In this document: in pieces, positions 32,280 to 40,693 of the stretch | Layout of the letters: each line of letters opens with the position of its first letter | How positions within the stretch are numbered: position 1 is the stretch's first letter | Assembly (NCBI GenBank): GCA_937129145.1 | Contig: CAKZMU010000031.1 | Location: forward strand, 1 to 64,000 | Direction: 5' to 3' | Source of the DNA: an uncultured Lacinutrix sp. | Lineage (GTDB): Bacteria; Bacteroidota; Bacteroidia; Flavobacteriales; Flavobacteriaceae | Length of the DNA: 64,000 bases | Program-made: the position numbers and the translations under genes | The notes under the pieces: generated by a model | What the model saw: only the letters and a program-made list of their open reading frames with translations | The model's database searches: none | What the model was told of the DNA's origin: nothing

Positions 32280-33434
32280 ATGAAAAATAAAAAATCAGGA
32301 ATAAATACCATTTGCACTCACGTTGGTGAAACACCAGATGAGCAATTTAAAGGCTCCGTATCGCCTATATACATGTCATCATCCTATGAGTTTATGGATG
32401 TTGGTGTAAAACGCTATCCACGTTACTTTAACACACCAAATCAAGAGTATTTGGCAAAAAAAATTGCTGCTTTGGAACACGCTGAAGCTGCTATGATTTT
32501 CAGTTCAGGAATGGCTGTAATTAGTACAACATTGTTGGCTTTTTTAAGTTCTGGCGACCATATCGTATTGCAAAATGATATTTACGGAGGTACACGTAAT
32601 TTAATTGAAGAGCAATTTAAACGATTCAATATTGAATATTCTTTTACTGAAGGTTTAGATGCTAATGATTTTGAAAAAAGCATACAACCTAACACCAAAC
32701 TTATGTATTTAGAAACGCCTTCTAATCCGCTATTAAAACTGGTTGACATTGAGGCTGTTGCTAACGTTGCAAAATCAAAAGGTATTCTCACGGTTATCGA
32801 TAATACGTTTGCGACACCAATCATTCAAAAACCTATAGATTTTGGAATTGATATAGTCCTTCATAGCGCTACCAAGTATTTTGGAGGCCATAGCGATATT
32901 AGTGCAGGAGCTGTGGCGACCTCTCAAGATAATATTGATGCTATTTGGAATTTGGCAAAAAACCTTGGAGGTAATTTAAGTGACTTTATGGTTTGGATGT
33001 TAGAACGTAGTATGAAAACTTTAAACATTCGTGTAAAGGCACAACAAAAAAATGCTAAAAAGGTGGCTAAAAAACTTCAGAAATTGGACGCTATTGATAC
33101 AGTGTATTATCCAGGACTTAAAAGCCATCCAGATTATAAACTTGCTAAAAAGCAAATGAAAGGCTTCGGCGCTATGTTGTCATTTGATTTAGCTGAAGGA
33201 TTGGATGCCGAACAGTTTTTAAAATCTTTAAAACTGATAAAACCATCCATGAGTTTAGCAGGTGTTGAAAGCACTATGATTTTGCCTGCAATGACATCTC
33301 ACGCATTATTAACACCAGAAGATAGAGCAGCACAAGGCATAAAAGATGGGTTGATTCGTTTTTCGGTTGGACTAGAAGAAGTTGATGCGCTAATGACTGA
33401 TGTTGAGCAAGCGATTAGTGAAATTGTGAATTAA
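32280..33434 (+). CDS. Trans-sulfuration PLP enzyme (cystathionine gamma-synthase/lyase family)
   Basis: A 384-residue PLP enzyme of the Cys/Met metabolism family. The start INTICTHVGETPDEQFKGSV is typical. PLP sites are SGMAVISTTLLAFL, the Tyr of DIYGGTRNL, the Asp of VIDNTFATP, and the Schiff-base Lys in HSATKYFGGHSD. The C terminus has LAGVESTMILPAMTSH and GLIRFSVGLE. The family includes cystathionine gamma-synthase, gamma-lyase and beta-lyase; I cannot separate these by eye. A second family member lies at 57.8 kb with an adjacent Lrp regulator. Confidence 0.92.
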   Translation: MKNKKSGINTICTHVGETPDEQFKGSVSPIYMSSSYEFMDVGVKRYPRYFNTPNQEYLAKKIAALEHAEAAMIFSSGMAVISTTLLAFLSSGDHIVLQNDIYGGTRNLIEEQFKRFNIEYSFTEGLDANDFEKSIQPNTKLMYLETPSNPLLKLVDIEAVANVAKSKGILTVIDNTFATPIIQKPIDFGIDIVLHSATKYFGGHSDISAGAVATSQDNIDAIWNLAKNLGGNLSDFMVWMLERSMKTLNIRVKAQQKNAKKVAKKLQKLDAIDTVYYPGLKSHPDYKLAKKQMKGFGAMLSFDLAEGLDAEQFLKSLKLIKPSMSLAGVESTMILPAMTSHALLTPEDRAAQGIKDGLIRFSVGLEEVDALMTDVEQAISEIVN

Positions 33435-33467
33435 GAATTACAAATTAGGAATTACAAATTATGAATT
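33431..33467. repeat. AT-rich simple repeat before the four-helix-bundle gene
   Basis: Short variants of GAATTACAAATTA and GAATTATGAA run from the stop of the PLP gene to the next ATG. Similar AATTCATAATT-type repeats recur at 33822-33955 and 34865-34914. Confidence 0.5.
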
Positions 33468-33821
33468 ATGAAAAGTGATAATGTTGTTCAAATTAAAAGT
33501 TATGCGTTTGCAGTTAATATTGTAAAACTTTACAAGCATCTTTGTGAGAATAAAAAAGAATATACATTATCTAAGCAACTTTTACGTTCTGCAACATCAG
33601 TTGGTGCAAATATTGAAGAAGCTATTGGCGGACAATCACGAAAAGATTTCTATGCCAAATTAACCATTTCATATAAAGAAGCCAGAGAAACTAAATATTG
33701 GTTAAGACTACTTACTGATACTCATTATTTAACAGATGATGAAAGCAAACCATTACTAGAAGATGTAGAAGAATTATTGCGGATTATTGGTAGTATTCAA
33801 AAAACCATTCGTAATTCATAA
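33468..33821 (+). CDS. Four-helix-bundle protein (23S rRNA intervening sequence type)
   Basis: A 117-residue protein of the S23/four-helix-bundle family, named for ORFs inside intervening sequences of 23S rRNA but common at free chromosomal sites in Bacteroidota. Diagnostic segments are KEYTLSKQLLRSATSVGANIEEAIGG in the second helix and FYAKLTISYKEARETKYWL in the third. Related proteins include the diversity-generating-retroelement factor Avd. No reverse transcriptase or variable repeat is nearby. The gene lies between AT-rich simple repeats, and these flanks suggest it was inserted; this is inference. Confidence 0.9.
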   Translation: MKSDNVVQIKSYAFAVNIVKLYKHLCENKKEYTLSKQLLRSATSVGANIEEAIGGQSRKDFYAKLTISYKEARETKYWLRLLTDTHYLTDDESKPLLEDVEELLRIIGSIQKTIRNS

Positions 33822-33955
33822 ATTGGAATTTGAAATCAGGAATTAGGAATTTTGAATTAGGATTGAAAACTAGGATGTTAGAAGGAAAGAGAAAAAGAGG
33901 GAGAGAGAAGAAAATTCATAATTGAGAATTTGTAATTCATAATTAATTATAAATT
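33822..33955. repeat. AT-rich repeats with a 35-base polypurine tract
   Basis: GTAATTCATAAATTGGAATTTG- and GAATTAGGAATTTTGAATTAG-type copies are followed by a pure A/G run (33880-33914), then ATTCATAATT repeats up to the rlmF start. I see no gene here. Confidence 0.6.
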
Positions 33956-34846
33956 TTGCATAAAAATAACAAGCATCAAAACGATTATGATTTTGATATA
34001 CTAACTCAAACCATTCCAGATTTAGAAGACTATGTGTTTACAAACAAATTTGGTTCAACGACTATTGATTTTGCGAATCCAGAAGCTGTTAAATGTCTTA
34101 ATAAGGCACTTTTAAAAACATATTATTCTATAGATTATTGGGAATTTCCTGATGCACATTTGTGCCCACCAATTCCGGGACGTGTAGATTACACACATCA
34201 CTTAGCCGATTTGTTTAAAAATTCAAAACCGAAAAACTCAATAAAGGTTTTAGATGTAGGTACAGGCGCCACATGTATTTACTCTTTGCTTGGAGCTGCT
34301 GAATATGATTGGCAATTTGTAGCGACAGAAATTGATACACAAGCATTAAAAAATGCACAAACAATCATTGACAAAAATAACTTGAGTGAAGTTATTAAAT
34401 TACGTTTGCAACCAAATAAAACTCAAATTTTAAAAGGAATTATGCAAGCTAATGATGTGTTCGCTTTTAGCATGTGTAATCCGCCGTTTTATAAAAATGA
34501 ACAAGAAGCGATAGCTGCTACTACAAGAAAATTAAAAGGTTTAAATAAAGACCATACAAATCCAGTTAGAAATTTTAGTGGTACCGCTAACGAACTTTGG
34601 TATGAAGGAGGAGAAAAAGCATTTTTGCATAATTACCTATATGAAAGCTCCTTGTTTAAAACTAATTGCTTTTGGTATACAAGTTTAGTATCTAATAAAG
34701 ATTTGGTAAAATCTATGCAGAAATCTTTAAAGAAGTTAGGGGCAACACAAGTGAAGGTTATAAATATGCAACAAGGAAACAAAGTAAGTAGAGTAGTAGC
34801 TTGGTCTTTTTTAACTGCTAAGCAGCAAAAATATTGGGAATCTTAG
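33956..34846 (+). CDS. rlmF: 23S rRNA (adenine(1618)-N(6))-methyltransferase RlmF
   Basis: A 296-residue SAM-dependent enzyme methylating A1618 (E. coli numbering) of 23S rRNA. Family hallmarks are the start HKNNKHQNDYDFDIL, LCPPIPGRVDYTHHLADL, the SAM loop LDVGTGATCIY, and the catalytic motif MCNPPFYKNEQEA. Length agrees with RlmF. The start is TTG at 33956, supported because the family N terminus begins at just this point. It is flanked by AT-rich repeats on both sides. Confidence 0.94.
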   Translation: MHKNNKHQNDYDFDILTQTIPDLEDYVFTNKFGSTTIDFANPEAVKCLNKALLKTYYSIDYWEFPDAHLCPPIPGRVDYTHHLADLFKNSKPKNSIKVLDVGTGATCIYSLLGAAEYDWQFVATEIDTQALKNAQTIIDKNNLSEVIKLRLQPNKTQILKGIMQANDVFAFSMCNPPFYKNEQEAIAATTRKLKGLNKDHTNPVRNFSGTANELWYEGGEKAFLHNYLYESSLFKTNCFWYTSLVSNKDLVKSMQKSLKKLGATQVKVINMQQGNKVSRVVAWSFLTAKQQKYWES

Positions 34847-34864
34847 CTTAAACAAATTGCACGA

Positions 34865-34914
34865 TAATTCGTAATTTGCAATTCATAATTGAAAATTCAT
34901 AATTCATAATTAAC
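34865..34914. repeat. AT-rich simple repeat between rlmF and bshB1
   Basis: Four or five imperfect copies of AATTCATAATT and its variants fill the spacer. They are the same type as the repeats on the other side of rlmF. Confidence 0.5.
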
Positions 34915-34917
34915 TAT

Positions 34918-35640
34918 ATGAAACTAGATATACTTGCTATTGGTGCACACCCAGACGATGTGGAATTAGGCTGCGGTGCTACTATAGCCAAAGAAATAGC
35001 CAATGGTAAAAAAGTTGGTATTATTGACCTTACCAGAGGAGAGCTTGGTACACGAGGAACTGCCGAAACTAGAGATGAAGAATCTAGTAATGCTGCTAAA
35101 ATTTTAGGAGTGGCAACTAGAACAAATATGGAATTTGCTGATGGGTTTTTTACGAACGACAAACAACATCAATTAGAGCTTATTAAAATGATACGAAAGT
35201 ATCAACCAAATATTGTGTTATGTAATGCTATTGACGACAGGCATATAGACCATGGTAAAGGCAGTAAACTTGTAAGTGATGCGTGTTTTTTAAGCGGTTT
35301 ATTAAAAATTGACACCAAGTGTCCAGATGAAGATGATTGGCAAGAACCTTGGCGACCAAAACACGTGTATCACTATATACAATGGAAACATATTGAGCCA
35401 GAATTTGTGGTAGATGTTTCTGGGTTTATGGATAAAAAAATGGAAGCTGTAATGGCGTATAAAACACAATTTTTTAATCCAAATAGTAAAGAACCCCAAA
35501 CACCTATTTCTAGTAGTAATTTCACCGATAGTATCGAGTATCGTGCTAGAGATTTGGGAAGATTAATAGGAGTAGAGCACGCTGAAGGTTTTACTGTGGA
35601 ACGTTATGTTGCAGTCGATAGTTTATACGACTTAAAATAA
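34918..35640 (+). CDS. bshB1: Bacillithiol biosynthesis deacetylase BshB1
   Basis: A 240-residue PIG-L-fold zinc enzyme that removes acetyl from GlcNAc-malate, the second step of bacillithiol synthesis. The metal site AIGAHPDDVELGCG (His11, Asp13, Asp14) is followed by LTRGELGTRGT and the downstream ligand in DDRHIDHGKGSKL. The segment KKMEAVMAYKTQFFNP matches BshB1 closely. Partner genes bshA and bshC are not in the window. It differs from the exported PIG-L protein at 19-21 kb in lacking a signal peptide and a C-terminal extension. Confidence 0.94.
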   Translation: MKLDILAIGAHPDDVELGCGATIAKEIANGKKVGIIDLTRGELGTRGTAETRDEESSNAAKILGVATRTNMEFADGFFTNDKQHQLELIKMIRKYQPNIVLCNAIDDRHIDHGKGSKLVSDACFLSGLLKIDTKCPDEDDWQEPWRPKHVYHYIQWKHIEPEFVVDVSGFMDKKMEAVMAYKTQFFNPNSKEPQTPISSSNFTDSIEYRARDLGRLIGVEHAEGFTVERYVAVDSLYDLK

Positions 35641-35654
35641 TTACAAAAAACTCT

Positions 35655-35685
35655 TTGTAAAAAAATTGAAATAATTTACATTTGC
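35655..35685 (+). promoter_or_regulatory. Promoter of the tRNA-His unit
   Basis: TTG (35655-35657), exactly 19 bases, then TACATTTG (35677-35684). This is a full match to the Bacteroidota consensus. The predicted transcript would include the degenerate tRNA half before the intact tRNA-His. Confidence 0.8.
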
Positions 35686-35708
35686 ACTCGCCTTTCGAGG
35701 CATTATTT

Positions 35709-35742
35709 ACATGGTGGCTTTCACTAATTGGTTAGAGCTTCC
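35709..35742 (+). pseudogene. Degenerate 5' half of tRNA-His
   Basis: ACATGGTGG followed, after a diverged part, by TTGGTTAGAGC aligns with the 5' part of the intact tRNA-His at 35778-35810 (ACATGGTGG and TTGGTTAGAGC are identical). The D-stem 5' arm is altered and no anticodon, T arm or 3' acceptor follows. Confidence 0.6.
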
Positions 35743-35781
35743 TTTTGCTAAACTTTTTTAAAGTTTAAAAATAAATAACAT

Positions 35782-35858
35782 GGTGGTTGTAGCTCAGTTG
35801 GTTAGAGCATTGGTTTGTGGTACCAAGGGTCGCGGGTTCGAATCCCGTCTTCCACCCA
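35782..35858 (+). tRNA. tRNA-His (GTG)
   Basis: Cloverleaf with D arm GCTC/GAGC, a perfect anticodon stem TTGGT/ACCAA around loop TTGTGGT (anticodon GTG), and T arm GCGGG/CCCGT around TTCGAAT. The extra 5' G opposite a C at the discriminator position is the histidine identity element. Acceptor-end limits are accurate to one or two bases. Confidence 0.93.
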
Positions 35859-35865
35859 GAAAGAC

Positions 35866-35895
35866 AAAGCTTCTCAGTGATGAGAGGCTTTTTTT
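35866..35895 (+). terminator. Terminator of tRNA-His
   Basis: Stem AAAGCTTCTCA / TGAGAGGCTTT (one G-T pair), loop GTGA, then a T run, directly after the tRNA. Confidence 0.85.
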
Positions 35896-35906
35896 GTGAA
35901 ATGAAC

Positions 35907-36392
35907 TTAGGTTTGTGGGCTGCATTTTTTTATTTTAATATAAATTAATATTACCGTAATAACCTCTGCGATATAATATAGGGTTGATTGTACAAAATAT
36001 AAATTGTTTTTACTTCCTAAATATTCATAGTACGCTGTAATCCTGTCGTTAACTATATCGTATTCAAAATAGTATTGAATAAAAGGATAAACTATTTGAA
36101 TAAGTTGTGAAACAAAATATATAATAAAACTATAGATGAAGTATTTTAGAATTTTGTCACTAATTGATTCATAATTGGTGAAAATCTTATTGATTATAAA
36201 ATTAATTAATAATAAGAATACTAGAGCATCAAATATTTCAGATGCCCAAAAAACCAATGAAGGACTTATATCTAAATAAATTAAGAAATCTTTTAAAAAA
36301 CTTCCAAAGCTATAGCTTATACTTGAAATTGCTTTGTAAACAAAAATTCCAAATCCGAAAAAACCTATAAACTTATTTTTATCAATATTCAT
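35907..36392 (-). CDS. Hypothetical four-helix membrane protein
   Basis: A 161-residue protein with four predicted membrane helices (about residues 8-25, 45-65, 85-105 and 135-155) and no recognised family. It is rich in Ile, Phe and Tyr and more AT-biased than its neighbours. It stands alone beside tRNA-His, with 190 bases of apparently empty sequence upstream. A location next to a tRNA and the biased composition are compatible with acquired DNA, but there is no integrase. Confidence 0.6.
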   Translation of the reverse strand: MNIDKNKFIGFFGFGIFVYKAISSISYSFGSFLKDFLIYLDISPSLVFWASEIFDALVFLLLINFIINKIFTNYESISDKILKYFIYSFIIYFVSQLIQIVYPFIQYYFEYDIVNDRITAYYEYLGSKNNLYFVQSTLYYIAEVITVILIYIKIKKCSPQT

Positions 36393-36521
36393 TAAAATAT
36401 GTAATGTTAGTGGATAAGTCTAAATCTAAATAATTTTTTAATGGATAAATATTATTACTTGTGCCGTAGATTTATACATGTTCAAATCTAACAAATTTTC
36501 AGATTAAAAAAGATAGCAAAC

Positions 36522-36562
36522 AAAAAGCCTCCAATTCCGATAGTTATCGGAAGGAGGCTTTT
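36522..36562 (-). terminator. Terminator of the longer M28 peptidase gene
   Basis: Arms AAAAGCCTCC and GGAGGCTTTT enclose a second inner stem TTCCGATA/TATCGGAA. The minus strand reads into a T run about 20 bases after the stop. Confidence 0.82.
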
Positions 36563-36583
36563 CTATTTATAACTTAAAATATT

Positions 36584-38137
36584 TTATTCTTCAGTAGCTT
36601 TATCAACTACAATACGCTCTGCACGATTTGCTAATTCCCATGCTGTATGGAATACCAAACGAGATCTGTTTTCTAACAAGTCATAGTTAACTTTGTCTGG
36701 AGTATCTGTATGCCTGTGGTAGTCATCATGAGTTCCATTAAAATAAAATATGATTGGAATATTGTTTTTTGCAAAGTTGTAGTGATCTGAACGATAGTAA
36801 AAACGATTAGGATCGTTCTCATCATTATACGTGTAATCTAGTTCAATGTTAGTAAACGTTTTGTTAACTTCTTCAGAGATTTCATGTAGCTCAGTACTTA
36901 ATTTATCTGCACCAATTAAATAGATGTAGTTTCTGTCGCCTTCACGCTTAGGGTCTATACGACCAACCATATCAATATTTAAGTTTGCTACGGTGTTTGC
37001 TAGAGGTTTTAATGGCTCATAATCGGTATAATATCTAGAGCCTAACAATCCTTTTTCCTCACCAGTTACGTGTAAAAAGATAACTGAACGCTTTGGACCA
37101 TGACCTTTATCTGCCGCTGTTTTAAAAGCTTCGGCAACTTCTAATAATGATACTGTTCCAGATCCATCGTCATCAGCTCCATTAAAAATTTCACCTTTTG
37201 CATTTACACCTACGTGGTCTAAATGTGCAGAAATCACAATGTATTCGTCTGGTTTTTCAGAACCTTTAATCATTGCCGCTACATTTTCAGAAGGCATAGA
37301 CTCAGTAATACTTTCGTAGTTCATGTCTAATTTTGTAGCTACAGTTGCAGTTTCGGTTGACTCATTAATATTAGGCACTAGGGCTTTACCCATTTTTTCA
37401 TTGATTAGGAAATCATAAATCTCAGCGTCTGCACCTTCTTTTTTTGGTAATGACAAACGGTTGCTTCCACCACTTTCTTCACGTTGTTTGAAGAATGCTG
37501 AATAACGGTTAAATAACTGAGTGTCCATAAAAAATATGGCTTTAGCACCATTATCTTTTGCAGCAGTTCTTTTTGAAGACAATGCTTGACGGCCGTTAGA
37601 CCATTTTGATGCTTCTTTACCGCCGCTTAATATATTGTTTCCAGCGTTGTCTTTAGGCTCACCACCTTTAACAACCACTATTTTTCCTTTTACGTCTAAA
37701 TCTTTATAATCACTATACTTTTCATCATCAATTCCGTAACCTGCGTACACCACTTCTGAAGCAGAAATAGAGCCAGTAGCAGCAGCAGTTTGTGAAATGA
37801 AATCATCAAAATAGCTAAATGACTCACCATTTACTGAAATATTCACATTAGGTTTCTTTACAATATTTAAAGGTACTTCTTGAAAATAGTTACCTTCAAT
37901 AACGGAAGGAATTCCTAAGGTTTCATATTCATTTTTTAGATATTCAACAGCTTTCTTTTGTCCAGGAGCTCCTGTATCACGTCCTTCAAACTCATCCGAA
38001 GCATAAATGTACAAGTGGTCTTTTAACTCGTCTTCGGTAATAGTTTCGCCATAGGCAACAACATCTTCTTGGGTTGCTTCTTTTTTACAAGAAAAAACTA
38101 CTAAAGAGATACATAATAGTAATAGTGTTTTTTTCAT
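36584..38137 (-). CDS. M28 family metallopeptidase with PA domain (lipoprotein)
   Basis: A 517-residue predicted lipoprotein aminopeptidase (lipobox VFSC, Cys17). A PA domain occupies about residues 110-270 inside the peptidase fold. The zinc ligands of M28 are visible: SAHLDHVG (His), GADDDGSGT (bridging Asp), HVTGEEKGLLGS (catalytic Glu-Glu), NIDMVGR (Asp) and the final His in RSDHYNFAKNN. It likely trims peptides in the periplasm or on the surface. It lies next to a shorter paralogue with a very similar C-terminal half, so the pair arose by tandem duplication. Confidence 0.94.
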   Translation of the reverse strand: MKKTLLLLCISLVVFSCKKEATQEDVVAYGETITEDELKDHLYIYASDEFEGRDTGAPGQKKAVEYLKNEYETLGIPSVIEGNYFQEVPLNIVKKPNVNISVNGESFSYFDDFISQTAAATGSISASEVVYAGYGIDDEKYSDYKDLDVKGKIVVVKGGEPKDNAGNNILSGGKEASKWSNGRQALSSKRTAAKDNGAKAIFFMDTQLFNRYSAFFKQREESGGSNRLSLPKKEGADAEIYDFLINEKMGKALVPNINESTETATVATKLDMNYESITESMPSENVAAMIKGSEKPDEYIVISAHLDHVGVNAKGEIFNGADDDGSGTVSLLEVAEAFKTAADKGHGPKRSVIFLHVTGEEKGLLGSRYYTDYEPLKPLANTVANLNIDMVGRIDPKREGDRNYIYLIGADKLSTELHEISEEVNKTFTNIELDYTYNDENDPNRFYYRSDHYNFAKNNIPIIFYFNGTHDDYHRHTDTPDKVNYDLLENRSRLVFHTAWELANRAERIVVDKATEE

Positions 38138-38232
38138 TTTATTGGTTGTTATATTTTAATGTTGTGCGATATTACAAAAAAAGAACGACTATAATGCGTT
38201 GTATAGCGTGTCTTTTAACACTTTTTAACACA

Positions 38233-39267
38233 TTATTTATCAACAATTATGCGATTTTCTTGATTGGCAAGTTGCCATGCGGTTGCAAAAACGAGTTTGG
38301 TACGTTTTTCCAATAAATTATAATCTATTTTATCGGCAGTATCTGTTACTTGGTGATAATCTTCATGTTCGCCATTAAAATAAAAAATTACAGGAATATT
38401 GTGCTTTGCAAAATTGTAGTGGTCTGACCTGTAATAATACCTATTGCGCTCGTTTTCTTCGTTATATTTATAGTCAAGATTAAGGTTTACAAATTCTTTA
38501 TTTACAGTTTCAGAGATGAAATGTAATTCGGTACTCAATCTATCTGCGCCAATAACATAAATATAATTTGAATCATTTTCGTGGCGTTTGTCAACACGAC
38601 CAATCATATCTATATTTAAATTTGCTACGGTGTTTTCGAGAGGAAAAGCTGGGTTTTCTGTGTAGAATCTTGACCCTTGCAACCCTTCTTCTTCGGCTGT
38701 AAGATGTAAAAACAGGACACTTCGTTTTGGACCATGTCCATTATTTTTTGCTTCATTGAAGGCTTGCGCCATTTCCATGAGAGCCACAGTGCCTGAGCCA
38801 TCATCGTCTGCACCATTATAAATGTTGCCATCGTCATCAATGCCTTCATGGTCGTGATGTGCAGAAACTAAAATTACTTCGTTTGGTTTTTCATTTCCTT
38901 TTATAAAAGCCAATACATTTTCTGAGTCATTAAAACCGTCACCTAAATAAGCTTTAGGTATTATTTGAAAATAACTGGAATCAGGATATGGAGAGGGAAT
39001 CTCTTGAGATATATAATAATCTTTTAAAAAATTAACGCCTTTTTTTTGTCCTGGACTACCAGTTTTTCTGCCTTGAAATTCATCGGATGCAAAAAGATAT
39101 AAATGTTCTTTTAGTTCACGAGAAGTTATGGTTTGGGAGTATGTTTTTATGTGGTCTGGCTTTGCAATTTCAATATTGTCGGCAATGGCTTGCATTTTTT
39201 CTTTGTGACTTAAAGATGCACAAGACCCTACAAGTACTAATGCCGAAGCGTATATTAAAATTTTCAT
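38233..39267 (-). CDS. M28 family metallopeptidase (short paralogue, lipoprotein)
   Basis: A 344-residue predicted lipoprotein (lipobox VGSC, Cys16). It keeps all M28 zinc ligands: SAHHDHEG, GADDDGSGT, LTAEEEGLQGS, NIDMIGR and RSDHYNFAKHN. It lacks the PA domain of the longer neighbour, and the first 75 residues join directly to the catalytic core. The C-terminal 230 residues closely match the neighbour. Both are on the minus strand, 95 bases apart, with this copy upstream. Confidence 0.93.
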   Translation of the reverse strand: MKILIYASALVLVGSCASLSHKEKMQAIADNIEIAKPDHIKTYSQTITSRELKEHLYLFASDEFQGRKTGSPGQKKGVNFLKDYYISQEIPSPYPDSSYFQIIPKAYLGDGFNDSENVLAFIKGNEKPNEVILVSAHHDHEGIDDDGNIYNGADDDGSGTVALMEMAQAFNEAKNNGHGPKRSVLFLHLTAEEEGLQGSRFYTENPAFPLENTVANLNIDMIGRVDKRHENDSNYIYVIGADRLSTELHFISETVNKEFVNLNLDYKYNEENERNRYYYRSDHYNFAKHNIPVIFYFNGEHEDYHQVTDTADKIDYNLLEKRTKLVFATAWQLANQENRIIVDK

Positions 39268-39407
39268 TTATTGACCTTTGTTTGATATTAATTACCAAAA
39301 GCAATTCATGAATAAATTGCTGTTATATTAAAAAACAACAATTTTTCCGAATTAATAATTTGATGAATTAAGCAATTAATTATTAGGCAAATAAAGTAAA
39401 AATAAAC

Positions 39408-39737
39408 TTAATTTTCAATATCTAAATCCTCTAATTCTTCTAGAGCATCTTCTTGAGATTGTTTTTCTTTTTCAATAGTTTCAATGTCGTTTTCTACAAT
39501 ATTATCTTCAAAAACTGTTCTATAAATAGATAGTACAAGCGCAATAATGGTTACAAGAAAAATGACTTTTACAAATTTTGTATTTGCGTCATCTTTTTGA
39601 GCCATTTTAAAAGCAATAAAGCCTAAAATAAATGCAATAACAATTGGTATTAAAGCAATGGCACCAAATGGAAGTATAGATAAGACTAACCCTAAAACTG
39701 CTGCAATTACTGCTAATGTGGTCACTAATAATCTCAT
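39408..39737 (-). CDS. Hypothetical membrane protein with acidic tail
   Basis: A 109-residue protein with two or three predicted helices (about 3-20, 22-45 and 58-78) followed by a highly acidic C-terminal tail (KEKQSQEDALEELEDLDIEN). No function is recognised. It follows the DUF3108 gene by 4 bases on the same strand and is probably cotranscribed. Confidence 0.75.
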   Translation of the reverse strand: MRLLVTTLAVIAAVLGLVLSILPFGAIALIPIVIAFILGFIAFKMAQKDDANTKFVKVIFLVTIIALVLSIYRTVFEDNIVENDIETIEKEKQSQEDALEELEDLDIEN

Positions 39738-39741
39738 ATTT

Positions 39742-40521
39742 TTAATTTTTTAAACCGGTTGCACTTTGTATTCTTAACTCGCCATTTCCAACTGGTACTT
39801 TAAACTTGGCATAAACAGGAATTTTGTTGGCATCGGCAGTGAGCCAAAGCAAATTATCTTTATTGCCTTTTAAAAAATTGTTGTGATTCATTCCTATGGC
39901 TAATTTATAACATTCTTTTCTACCAATATTTGTATTAATTGTTTCTTTTGCCAACAAGGTAAGTGTTATGGTAAATTCTTCGTTATCCATTAACACCGTA
40001 AAAGTATCCGAATTTCCTATACTTGCTTTATGTATGTCTAAATTTCTAATGTGGTAAAGCGTGGCAATTATATCTCTTGAATTAGAAGCGATATTAAGAT
40101 TCTTGTTTTCATCCCAATAGGTGCCATCACCGCGTCTTTTACGCTTTAAACTTTTTACAGTATTGGTTTTATGATTGTAATTATATTGCATGAATTTGTA
40201 ATAACCACCTTCATTAATGTCTCTTTTATATAGATAAGGTTTTAGAGAATTTGGGTGCGCATAACTTTCATACAAATCGTTAATCTTAAAAAAAGTATCC
40301 CATTTTGTAAAGGTTCTTGCTTTACCTTTTAAGTGTAGCAACGTGCTTTTCGAGGTTTTTACCTCATTGGTTTCCATGGTTACTTGAGCAAGGTCTGTTA
40401 ATAACCCAGACATGTTGTAAGATGCTGTAAACACTAACTTTTCGTTTGCGCCTATCGCATTATTTTGACTATGGATAAAGCATGATGCTAAGCATAAAAT
40501 GGTAAAAACAAATGATTTCAT
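39742..40521 (-). CDS. DUF3108 domain-containing exported protein
   Basis: A 259-residue protein with a signal peptide (MKSFVFTILCLASCFIHSQ) and a DUF3108 beta-barrel-like fold. Visible family parts are EKLVFTASYNMSGLLTDLAQ, a region with basic RDINEGGYYKF, RDIIATLYHIRNLD, and the end KIPVYAKFKVPVGNGEL. The open frame extends 19 codons further upstream, but the ATG at 40521 gives a clean signal peptide and is chosen. The family is periplasmic with unknown function. Confidence 0.88.
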   Translation of the reverse strand: MKSFVFTILCLASCFIHSQNNAIGANEKLVFTASYNMSGLLTDLAQVTMETNEVKTSKSTLLHLKGKARTFTKWDTFFKINDLYESYAHPNSLKPYLYKRDINEGGYYKFMQYNYNHKTNTVKSLKRKRRGDGTYWDENKNLNIASNSRDIIATLYHIRNLDIHKASIGNSDTFTVLMDNEEFTITLTLLAKETINTNIGRKECYKLAIGMNHNNFLKGNKDNLLWLTADANKIPVYAKFKVPVGNGELRIQSATGLKN

Positions 40522-40619
40522 AAAAAATGGTTTGTAGTTAATAACGCAAATATTATCATATATTATACCAAAATACAATGCTTATCTTAAAGTAGCTAAT
40601 TAATTTTTTTATTTATGAA

Positions 40620-40650
40620 TTGAATTAACTGACATTTGTCATAGTTTTTG
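40620..40650 (+). promoter_or_regulatory. Promoter of the Usp gene
   Basis: TTG (40620-40622), 19 bases, then TAGTTTTTG (40642-40650), a -7 box with one extra T. It lies about 44 bases before the TTG start of the universal stress protein gene. Confidence 0.55.
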
Positions 40651-40693
40651 CTTTTAGACAACAATATTTTTATCATGTTAAAAATATAGAACA

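Noticed and set aside
33468-33821. Diversity-generating retroelement because of the Avd-like four-helix protein
   Set aside because: No reverse transcriptase, template repeat or variable repeat is nearby.
35907-36392. Integrated genetic island at tRNA-His
   Set aside because: There is no integrase, no matching 3' tRNA repeat on the far side, and the next genes are ordinary core peptidases.
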